Of a DNA stretch of 5,283 nucleotides, positions 1-5,283 are shown piece after piece (the stretch's first letter is position 1; each line of letters begins with the position of its first letter). The notes below the pieces were generated by a model. It did not search any database. It saw only the letters and a list, made by a program, of their open reading frames with translations, and was not told the DNA's origin. Source of the stretch: an uncultured Treponema sp. (GTDB lineage Bacteria; Spirochaetota; Spirochaetia; Treponematales; Treponemataceae). Both the position numbers and the translations under genes were made by a program. The DNA is taken from positions 1-5,283 of the forward strand of contig CAJPOL010000106.1 in NCBI GenBank assembly GCA_905372265.1. Direction: 5' to 3'.

Positions 1-96
1 GTCTAAAACGGCATGTATCTTACCCTTAGTAAAACTCTCTGCTGCCTCGTACTTCAAGCGGATAAACCGGCGTAACCATTTGGGAATAACCAGCGA
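1..96 (-). pseudogene. Partial minus-strand reading frame cut by palindromic repeat, open at left edge
   Basis: Reading the minus strand from 96 to 1 gives 32 codons without a stop. The product is basic and aromatic (…IPKWLRRFIRLKYEAAESF…) and ends in KGKIHAVLD at the window edge, so the rest lies outside. The frame stays open back to a stop at 127-129, but that part is only the palindromic repeat and offers no ATG or convincing ribosome binding site, so the native 5' end appears to be missing. I do not recognise the family. The spacing of Y, A, K and L residues is loosely like the N-terminal helix-turn-helix part of some integrase-type transposases, which would fit the transposase remnant at the right end; this is weak inference. 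A plus-strand frame over the same bases is also open, so even the coding strand is uncertain. Confidence 0.35.
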
Positions 97-149
97 ATCA
101 ACAACCCCGACGCGAGCGTCGGGGTATTAAACCCTCCGCACGAATAAAA
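96..149 (+). repeat. Palindromic repeat element, copy 1 (most complete)
   Basis: A perfect 8-bp GC stem, CCCCGACG/CGTCGGGG with loop CGAG (105-124), is extended by one A-T pair. AATCAACAA flanks it on the left, and a tail of TATTAAACCCTCCGCACG followed by AATAAAA lies on the right. The left part (96-127) matches 4849-4880 with one mismatch. The stem plus right tail (108-149) matches 4927-4968 with one mismatch. Copy 1 is therefore the only one here with both flanks. Both mismatches are the same G/A difference in the loop. Possible roles are an intergenic REP/MITE-like element or a bidirectional terminator between the left fragment and the receptor operon. There is no T-run directly after the stem, so simple intrinsic termination is not obvious. 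Confidence 0.85.
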
Positions 150-257
150 GACATCAGTGCCTTTTGCTTTTAGAGTTTGACTATTATGAACACGTAACGG
201 GTTTTGCCATAACTCCAGTTCTTTTTAGGTAACGGCAGTTTTTTTTCATTAAACTTC

Positions 258-302
258 TTGATATTATAAAAGATTGTTGCTATTAAATTTACAATTTATA
301 TT
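258..302 (+). promoter_or_regulatory. Candidate sigma-70 promoter(s) for the chemoreceptor operon
   Basis: TTGATA at 258-263 and TATTAA at 281-286 are separated by exactly 17 bases. A second overlapping option pairs TTGTTG at 274-279 with TATATT at 297-302, also with a 17-base spacer; it has the better -10 and the weaker -35. Both lie in AT-rich DNA about 100 bases upstream of the chosen first receptor start. AT-rich DNA yields such matches by chance, so this is a candidate only. No second promoter is evident in the 35-bp gap before the second receptor. Confidence 0.4.
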
Positions 303-368
303 GTTAGCGACATTTCTGAAAATGTTAGTCATCTTTTCAGAGATGCTTATGCAAAATAAAAATGTTAG
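302..368 (+). other. Leader with three TGTTAG repeats and a small hairpin
   Basis: The hexamer TGTTAG occurs at 302-307, 323-328 and 363-368, with start-to-start spacing of 21 and 40 bases, close to two and four helical turns. The last two copies sit inside an 11-base direct repeat, AAAATGTTAGT (319-329 and 359-369). An inverted repeat CTGAAAA (316-322) / TTTTCAG (334-340) could form a 7-bp stem with an 11-base loop. The segment lies between the candidate promoter and the ribosome binding site, where an operator or leader element would act. No known regulator site is recognised, and the low complexity of the region makes chance repeats plausible. Confidence 0.25.
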
Positions 369-369
369 T

Positions 370-376
370 AAGGAAG
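370..376 (+). promoter_or_regulatory. Ribosome binding site that decides the first receptor start
   Basis: AAGGAAG lies 11 bases upstream of the ATG at 388. The frame stays open upstream to a TTG at 274 and contains ATGs at 322, 343 and 349, but none of these has a comparable purine-rich site. This supports 388 as the start. Confidence 0.6.
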
Positions 377-387
377 TTTATCACACT

Positions 388-2592
388 ATGAAGACATCTG
401 AATCAATTTCTTCTGTAACACCGCAAATCGATTCGCATCGAAGATATATCAGCTTGCGGATTAAGACGTTTGTGCAATTTGCCGTATTTGCCATATTTAT
501 CGTGCTGATCGTATTATTGACAATTTACCCGCAAGCGAAGCGCGTCCTTACCAAGCGCTTACAACAGACGGGATCAGACGAATTTAAGTATATAGAAAAG
601 TTATCTCAGCTCTATTTTGCAGCAGCAAAGGATACCTTTTCGACATTGCTGTCGCTTGATCAAATTATTTCCGTTGATAATAGTATCACCTCATATAAAG
701 ATAAAAAGACGCCTACCGGTGTTTCCGAAATGAAACCGGCACCCGGCAGCTATGAAGAAAGCGTAAATAACTTATTTATGCAATTTGAAAAAACAAACGG
801 TAATATTCAAGCGCTCTTTTTCGCGATTGAAGAACACGGCGGTTTTTTGCGCTATCCTCCGGTCAATCGAAAAGACGGGTACGATGCCCGAACACGCAGC
901 TGGTATAAAGCTGCAAAAGAATTAAAGAATCAATTATATGCAAGTGAAGCGGTCAAAATTACCTCAACTCAAGCCGTGCTATCGATTGTTCAAACGGTAT
1001 ATAATACCGAAGGAGCATTTAAAGGGCTTTTAGGGATGAATATCGATTTAACGGGATTGCGCTCGTCTATTGCTGAGAAGTCCGGAGAGCAAGCCACGGC
1101 ACATGCAATCCTCGTTGATAAAAACAATAAGATTATCGTGAATACTTTTAACGATACGGAAGTCTGTACACTGATTGCAGATACCGGCATAGGAGAACTG
1201 AAAGATTATACGTACGATACCCAAAAGACGATTAATACTACGATTAATGGAGTATCGTATTACGTTACAATGGCTCCGATTGAAACGTCAGTTACCACAC
1301 TTGGTGCTATTATTTTTGTACCGAACACGGTTATTGCCCGGCAAAGCAAAACGCTCATCCTTTCTCTGATAGGAGTAAGTGCGATTATTATGATAGTTGC
1401 GATTATTTTTTCGCTGTTTTTTACCAATACGATTATTACACCGATTAAGCGTATCAACACGGCACTGAAAGATATTGCGCAAGGCAACGGAGATTTGACA
1501 GTGCGGCTGCCGATAACCGGAAATGATGAAATTACTCAGTTGGCGGAGTATTTTAATGCAACCATTCAAAAAATCGGCGCTTCAATCCATTCGGTCGGTA
1601 AAAACAGCGCCGCGATGGAAGAGATCGGAAATGAGCTCGCTTCCAATATGACCGAAACCGCAAGCGCCGTGCATGAGATTAGCGCAAATATCGACGGCGT
1701 TAAGCAGCAGGCAATGACCCAAGCGGCAAGTGTTACCGAAACCGCCGCCACCATCGAAGAAATTGTCAAAACCATTAAGCAGCTCAACACAGGGATCGAA
1801 ACACAGGCAGCGAGCGTTGCACAGTCATCTTCTTCCATAGAAGAAATGGTTGCTAATATTGCTTCTATCGGGCAAACGCTCGGCAAAACCGATGATGCCA
1901 TCAGAAATTTGACCGCTGCAACAGGGGACGGCAAAGCAACGCTTGTAACATCCAATGCCGTAACGCAGAAGATCGCCGAAGAGTCCGGTTCGCTGATGGA
2001 AGCATCCAGTGTTATTCAGCATATTGCCTCGCAGACTAACTTGCTTGCTATGAATGCAGCGATTGAAGCAGCACACGCCGGAGAGGCCGGCAAAGGGTTT
2101 GCCGTTGTTGCCGATGAAATCCGTAAGCTCGCAGAAGAATCTTCGATGCAGGGAAAGGCCATCACTACAACACTGAAAACGCTCACCGGAGAAATAGAAA
2201 CGCTTTCCGCATCATCTAAAACGGTAGAAGAAAAATTCAACACTATTTTTACCCTTGCGGAACAAGTAAAAGAGATGAGCGCTCACCTGACCAAAGCGAT
2301 GCGGGAGCAGGAAAAAGGCAGCAAAGAAGTATTAGCCGCAATCAAAAATATCAATACGGTTACAGAGGAAGTACAAGCCGGTTCTGAAGAAATGCTGAAA
2401 GGCGGAGAGGGAGTAACACAAGAGATACAGAAGCTGGATAACCTCACCCGTATCATCACCGACAGCATGAATAAGATGGCAGCCGGTGCTGTGCAGATCA
2501 ACAATGCTGTACAGGAAGTAAACGAAATTACGCAGAATAACAAACGGAATATTGAAAATCTCACGAAAGAGGTCGGGCAGTTCAAGGTATAG
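388..2592 (+). CDS. Methyl-accepting chemotaxis protein with dCache sensor (734 aa)
   Basis: Transmembrane chemoreceptor that senses a periplasmic ligand and controls the CheA kinase, hence flagellar motor bias. Counting from the ATG at 388: about 26 cytoplasmic residues; TM1 near 27-48; periplasmic double-Cache domain about 49-320 containing GYDARTRSWY (165-173, with R170, W172, Y173); TM2 near 321-345; HAMP about 346-398 with the canonical proline and GNDEI; then a long coiled-coil hairpin whose tip (546-585) carries the near-invariant NLLAMNAAIEAAHAGE core and GKGFAVVA. Glu-Glu pairs at 457/458, 485/486, 660/661 and 667/668 fit methylation sites for CheR/CheB. There is no C-terminal NWETF-type tether. 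The position that is Asp in amino-acid-binding dCache domains is Asn218 (GMNIDL), so the ligand may not be a standard amino acid. The start is set by AAGGAAG upstream; a 38-residue extension to a TTG at 274 is open but looks like leader DNA. It probably shares a transcript with the next gene. Confidence 0.95.
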   Translation: MKTSESISSVTPQIDSHRRYISLRIKTFVQFAVFAIFIVLIVLLTIYPQAKRVLTKRLQQTGSDEFKYIEKLSQLYFAAAKDTFSTLLSLDQIISVDNSITSYKDKKTPTGVSEMKPAPGSYEESVNNLFMQFEKTNGNIQALFFAIEEHGGFLRYPPVNRKDGYDARTRSWYKAAKELKNQLYASEAVKITSTQAVLSIVQTVYNTEGAFKGLLGMNIDLTGLRSSIAEKSGEQATAHAILVDKNNKIIVNTFNDTEVCTLIADTGIGELKDYTYDTQKTINTTINGVSYYVTMAPIETSVTTLGAIIFVPNTVIARQSKTLILSLIGVSAIIMIVAIIFSLFFTNTIITPIKRINTALKDIAQGNGDLTVRLPITGNDEITQLAEYFNATIQKIGASIHSVGKNSAAMEEIGNELASNMTETASAVHEISANIDGVKQQAMTQAASVTETAATIEEIVKTIKQLNTGIETQAASVAQSSSSIEEMVANIASIGQTLGKTDDAIRNLTAATGDGKATLVTSNAVTQKIAEESGSLMEASSVIQHIASQTNLLAMNAAIEAAHAGEAGKGFAVVADEIRKLAEESSMQGKAITTTLKTLTGEIETLSASSKTVEEKFNTIFTLAEQVKEMSAHLTKAMREQEKGSKEVLAAIKNINTVTEEVQAGSEEMLKGGEGVTQEIQKLDNLTRIITDSMNKMAAGAVQINNAVQEVNEITQNNKRNIENLTKEVGQFKV

Positions 2593-2627
2593 AAAGTATA
2601 ACAAAAACAATAATAGGAATTGTAAAT

Positions 2628-4757
2628 ATGAGGACTAAATCCTTTTCAATTGTTGCTCGGTTTCTAATAATTATTAATGCGGCGGTTGTTGTCGTCGTCG
2701 CGTTGATCTGTGCCGTGATCGGGCTGCATCTTTATAACAAAAACGCTGAACAGTTTAACGGCTTTACTGCTCAACATACTGCTGTTATTTCAACAGCAAT
2801 TACTTTATTTATGCAAAATGCCGAACGCTCAGTTGAAATGCTGGCAGAAACAGCACAACTGAAAAAGGCCGATCACACGATCTATAATTACACGGAAGCA
2901 GCACAAGGTATGCCGGGAAATACCCATAACGGACAGGTTGAGCGGGATATTCTTGCGGTCTTTGATACTATCACCAAAACGCATCCTGCTTTTCAGGTTA
3001 TGTATATGGGAATGAATTGGGGTGCCCATGTTTCCACAAATAGGAAGGTAAGCGCGGGGTATGATCCTCGGCAGCGTCCATGGTATAAGAAAGCAGCAGC
3101 GGCGGACGGAAAAACGGTTATTACGGATGCTTATGTGTCTATTAATGGGCAGCCGACCATTACTTTTTCCCATACAGTGCATTCCGATACTCATGAAGTG
3201 CTCGGCTGTGTCGGTATTGATGTAAGCCTTACTGACCTTACCTCGCTGATCCGCGGCATTCAGCTGGGTAAAACCGGATATTGTATGCTGGTGCAGGATA
3301 ATGGACTGATCTTGGCTGACCCTAAACACGAAGAGTATAATTTTAAGCTGATGCAGGAGACAAAAAACCAAGCTTTAGCCGAAATAGCCGCTGCCTCTGC
3401 GGATTCTACTATCGTTACGCTGGATGGTAAAAAGCAGCGGGCATATATTTTCCCGCTGCCAGAGTTCCAATGGAAGCTCATTATTCTAGCAGAGCAGGAA
3501 GAAATCTCATCTCTGTTTTACGCGCTTTTGCAAAACATGCTGATTATCGGCAGTCTGATGATTATAAGCTGCTTTGTACTTGCCTTTGTTGTTTCACATC
3601 GCATGAAGCGCAGGCTTGTTCGATATGAATCCTTATTCGGAAAAATTGCTGCCGGAGATTTAACCGGTAGGATAGAAATCAATAGAAATGATGAATTAGG
3701 CAGGCTGATGGGTATGTTCAATGATACGATAGAGCATACCCATTCCATGATTGATATTTTGAAGCATGAAGTTGACGCTATGGATACGGTCGGCTCTGAA
3801 TTATCTAGTAATATGGAAGAAACTGTGGCGGCTATTCGGGAAATCAGCGGCAATACCGGACATATTAAAGACAGGGCGGTAACTCAAGCAGGAGAAGTAA
3901 CGGCAACAGCTGCAGCCATTGATCAAATTAATGGAAGGCTTGCGCGTTTAGTTTCTCACATTAAGACACAAACTGAAAATATTATACAGTCTTCACAATC
4001 CGTAACCGTGATGGTAGAAAATACCATTAAGATAGCGCAAACACTGGAACAAAACAATGAGCTCATTAAAGCGGTGTATCAGCAGGCAACGGTCGGAAAA
4101 GACGGGGCACGGACAGCAAATGAAGTAATTATACAAATAGCGCAGCACTCTGAATCATTGCTGGAAATCAGTGAAATCATTCAGAATATTGCAAGCCAAA
4201 CCAATTTGCTGGCTATGAATGCGGCGATTGAAGCAGCCCATGCAGGAGAAACGGGAAAGGGCTTTGCGGTTGTTGCCGGAGAAATTCGTAAACTTGCCGA
4301 AGAAGCGAATCGGCAAGGAAAGCGGATTGGTGCTGTCCTCAAAGAAACAGCAGCGGTTACTCAGCATCTAACCGAAATAGGGCAGAATACAGAGCAGGTT
4401 TTTAAGGGTGTGTATGAGTCGGTGCACCAAATATCCGAACGGGAGGATTCTGCAGTTGTACTGATACGCGAAGAGCGGCAGCGGGGGCTTTCTGTGCTGG
4501 ATTCTATAAAGCAAATCGATAGCATAACAGGAGAAGTCCAGGCCGGGGCAACGGAAATGCTTGAAGGCGGTAATCTCATTGTCCAAAAAATGCGGAAACT
4601 TACGGAGATTACAAATCAAACAACCGATAGTTTGAATGAAATAGCGAGCGGGGCTCAGCAAATTACCCGCGCAGTAGAGGAAGTACGGGAAATAACGCAA
4701 AAAAATAGAACGAGTATCGGTAACTTAGCAGAAGAAGTTGATAAGTTTACCGTTTAA
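2628..4757 (+). CDS. Methyl-accepting chemotaxis protein with amino-acid-type dCache sensor (709 aa)
   Basis: Second chemoreceptor, 35 bp after the first, with AGGAA placed 8 bases before its ATG; this spacing suggests one operon. Architecture: TM1 about 10-34; periplasmic double-Cache domain about 35-298; TM2 about 299-323; HAMP about 324-377; signalling hairpin to the end with tip near 520-560 (NLLAMNAAIEAAHAGE, GKGFAVVA). The sensor has GYDPRQRPWY (Y145, R150, W152, Y153) and D198 in GCVGIDVS, the residues that mark amino-acid-binding dCache_1 domains, so an amino-acid-like ligand is a reasonable inference. Two features are odd. The first HAMP helix (SHRMKRRLVRYESLF) lacks the conserved proline. 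The methylation helices are depleted: the four Glu-Glu pairs of the upstream receptor are here D432-Q433, T460-V461, G635-E636 and T642-E643. The cytoplasmic part is about 388 residues, nearly equal to its neighbour, which argues for tandem duplication and co-assembly. It ends in EVDKFTV with no CheR tether. Confidence 0.95.
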   Translation: MRTKSFSIVARFLIIINAAVVVVVALICAVIGLHLYNKNAEQFNGFTAQHTAVISTAITLFMQNAERSVEMLAETAQLKKADHTIYNYTEAAQGMPGNTHNGQVERDILAVFDTITKTHPAFQVMYMGMNWGAHVSTNRKVSAGYDPRQRPWYKKAAAADGKTVITDAYVSINGQPTITFSHTVHSDTHEVLGCVGIDVSLTDLTSLIRGIQLGKTGYCMLVQDNGLILADPKHEEYNFKLMQETKNQALAEIAAASADSTIVTLDGKKQRAYIFPLPEFQWKLIILAEQEEISSLFYALLQNMLIIGSLMIISCFVLAFVVSHRMKRRLVRYESLFGKIAAGDLTGRIEINRNDELGRLMGMFNDTIEHTHSMIDILKHEVDAMDTVGSELSSNMEETVAAIREISGNTGHIKDRAVTQAGEVTATAAAIDQINGRLARLVSHIKTQTENIIQSSQSVTVMVENTIKIAQTLEQNNELIKAVYQQATVGKDGARTANEVIIQIAQHSESLLEISEIIQNIASQTNLLAMNAAIEAAHAGETGKGFAVVAGEIRKLAEEANRQGKRIGAVLKETAAVTQHLTEIGQNTEQVFKGVYESVHQISEREDSAVVLIREERQRGLSVLDSIKQIDSITGEVQAGATEMLEGGNLIVQKMRKLTEITNQTTDSLNEIASGAQQITRAVEEVREITQKNRTSIGNLAEEVDKFTV

Positions 4758-4848
4758 TCTGCATATTTATAGAGTCTGCCAAGACCGATAAAAGCCTTGT
4801 TACCGCTGCAGCTATGATTGAAAAAATTCTCAAAAGTGATGCAACAGA

Positions 4849-4880
4849 AATCAACAACCCCGACGCAAGCGTCGGGGTAT
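4849..4880 (+). repeat. Palindromic repeat element, copy 2 (left flank and stem only)
   Basis: This copy carries AATCAACAA and the 8-bp stem CCCCGACG/CGTCGGGG with loop CAAG, then TAT. It matches 96-127 with a single base difference in the loop. After 4880 the match to copy 1 stops: TATTAAACCC is replaced by TATGTTGTTC. Copy 2 therefore lacks the right tail, which reappears 46 bases later in copy 3. Confidence 0.85.
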
Positions 4881-4884
4881 GTTG
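4852..4884 (+). terminator. Strong hairpin, probable transcription stop after the receptor operon
   Basis: The copy 2 stem is extended here by flanking bases: CAACA (4852-4856) pairs with TGTTG (4880-4884), and A4857 pairs with T4878 with one bulged A. This gives about 14 base pairs around a CAAG loop, beginning 95 bases after the second receptor stop codon. Only TT followed by CTC comes after the stem, so the U-tract is poor. It could act as a weak intrinsic terminator or as an RNA 3'-end stabiliser. The near-symmetry means it could work in both directions. Confidence 0.45.
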
Positions 4885-4909
4885 TTCTCATAAGGTGGTT
4901 GCAGTCGGC

Positions 4910-4968
4910 TTTAATCCCCTTCGTTACGACGCAAGCGTCGGGGTATTAAACCCTCCGCACGAATAAAA
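4910..4968 (+). repeat. Palindromic repeat element, copy 3 with interrupted extended palindrome
   Basis: The stem core CGACG/CGTCG with loop CAAG (4927-4940) and the full right tail through AATAAAA (to 4968) match 108-149 with one mismatch. The usual CCC that starts the left arm is replaced by TTA. TTTAATCCCC at 4910-4919 is the inverted partner of GGGTATTAAA at 4941-4950 apart from one bulged T, so the left arm seems to be interrupted by the seven bases TTCGTTA (4920-4926). The right edge of the repeat coincides with the break in the transposase remnant. Confidence 0.8.
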
Positions 4969-5250
4969 TATTAGAGCACTGGAAAAATACCGGCAAGCGT
5001 AAAACTCGTCTTCGATAAGCCGATGAGAACTTTCCACATCGCTTTGATAGGTCTTAGCCCCTGCGGGAATGGTTTTATGAGTAGAAGTGAGGGAACATTC
5101 AATAATTTTAGTAAAAAGTGTTTTTTCCAGGCTGTTCCAAGGGGCGGTAAACTCAGTGCCGTTATCGGTTTCGTTTAGGCAAGGGGGATACCATCTCTCT
5201 TCTTTGACCAACATAGTTCCGTTCTTTCCTTGCGGACTTTTCTTTTCCAT
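4924..5250 (-). pseudogene. DDE/integrase-core transposase remnant, truncated at both ends
   Basis: The minus-strand frame of 108 codons contains a recognisable piece of a retroviral-integrase-fold transposase: DNGTEF (second catalytic Asp, D29), then about 43 residues on VESSHRLIEDEFY, with E73 as the likely catalytic Glu, followed by CRYFSS. The first catalytic Asp and the DNA-binding domain are missing, so it cannot be active. Residues from about 95 onward (FYSCGGFNTPTLAS) are simply repeat copy 3 read backwards, which shows where the original C-terminus was lost. The first 27 or so residues (MEKKSPQGKNGTM…) do not look like transposase and may be an unrelated 5' segment fused to the fragment. 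Authentic transposase sequence therefore spans roughly 4975-5170. The catalytic spacing and DNGTEF resemble IS481/IS3-like elements, but I cannot assign the family. Confidence 0.7.
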
Positions 5251-5258
5251 GCTATAAT
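5230..5258 (+). promoter_or_regulatory. Candidate extended -10 promoter pointing out of the window
   Basis: TATAAT at 5253-5258 is a perfect -10 box preceded by TG-C (extended -10). TTGCGG at 5230-5235 lies exactly 17 bases upstream as a weak -35. It would drive a rightward gene beyond position 5283. It overlaps the 5' end of the minus-strand transposase remnant, so it may have arrived with the insertion or predate it. Confidence 0.4.
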
Positions 5259-5283
5259 TCTTTCTATATTGAATTTACGGCTC

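Larger units (their letters stand above)
4814..4966 (+). pseudogene. Short remnant frame built partly from two palindromic repeats (50 codons from ATG)
   Basis: From the ATG at 4814 the frame encodes MIEKILKSDATE, then repeat-encoded NNPDASVGV, a 16-residue linker beginning CCSHKVVAV, and a second DASVGV followed by LNPPHE and a stop inside repeat copy 3. Upstream in the same phase the frame is open to 4745 and reads ESAKTDKSLVTAAA, which looks protein-like. No ribosome binding site precedes the ATG. This may be the tail of a lost gene into which the repeats inserted. The two repeat cores are 66 bases apart, a multiple of three, so both are read in the same phase. It overlaps the transposase remnant antisense at 4924-4966. 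I recognise no family, and expression is doubtful. Confidence 0.3.

Noticed and set aside
1..130. Plus-strand open frame from the left edge ending inside repeat copy 1
   Set aside because: It is open but has no start in view and no protein-like pattern. The minus-strand reading is somewhat more convincing, though not certain.
96..149. Palindromic repeat as an integron attC recombination site, since chromosomal integrons are known in Treponema denticola
   Set aside because: The stem is a short perfect palindrome without the paired GTTRRRY-type core sites and internal spacer expected of attC, and no integrase gene is visible.
205..246. Intrinsic terminator upstream of the receptor operon ending in an eight-T run (239-246)
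   Set aside because: The best stem is TGCC (205-208) with GGCA (234-237), only about 4-5 bp around a 25-base loop, too weak for a credible intrinsic terminator.
990..2610. Several minus-strand open frames of 66-129 codons antisense to the first receptor
   Set aside because: They are shadows of a confidently coding plus-strand gene, with no ribosome binding sites or recognisable domains.
2829..4700. Minus-strand open frames, up to 180 codons, antisense to the second receptor
   Set aside because: The opposite strand encodes a complete chemoreceptor with recognised domains throughout. The antisense products are cysteine- and histidine-rich shadows with no family resemblance.
105..4968. Palindromic repeats as a CRISPR array
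   Set aside because: There are only three copies at irregular spacing (about 4.75 kb, then 66 bases), with no regular spacers and no cas genes.

Overview
The window is spirochaete-like and most probably from a host-associated Treponema. This rests on three things: moderate GC, two adjacent membrane chemoreceptors with the long signalling hairpin and plain EV-x-x-F-x-V ending seen in treponemal receptors, and short GC-rich palindromic repeats next to transposase debris. The genus is inferred from sequence style, not from a search.

Layout: positions 1-96 hold a minus-strand open frame that runs off the left edge. It is cut on its 5' side by a palindromic repeat (copy 1, 96-149). An AT-rich leader follows (150-387) with candidate promoters and a ribosome binding site. 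Next are two plus-strand methyl-accepting chemotaxis protein genes, 388-2592 (734 aa) and 2628-4757 (709 aa), separated by 35 bp and probably co-transcribed. Downstream, a short remnant frame carries two further copies of the repeat in the same phase (4849-4880 and 4927-4968); the first forms a terminator-like hairpin. The right end (4924-5250, minus strand) is a broken DDE transposase whose 3' end is cut by the third repeat. A good plus-strand promoter candidate points out of the window at 5230-5258.

The two receptors share one plan: TM1, double-Cache periplasmic sensor, TM2, HAMP and cytoplasmic signalling hairpin. Their cytoplasmic parts are almost equal in length, so they are probably tandem paralogues able to join the same receptor arrays and feed CheA/CheW. 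They differ at functional positions. The first has an asparagine where the second keeps the aspartate of the amino-acid-binding dCache signature. The second has lost one or both glutamates at each of four Glu-Glu pairs in the methylation helices, and it lacks the usual HAMP proline.

I found no evidence of a new multi-gene system. The most unusual material is the palindromic repeat family: it brackets the receptor pair in direct orientation, sits at the broken ends of flanking gene fragments, and can be translated without stops inside small frames.
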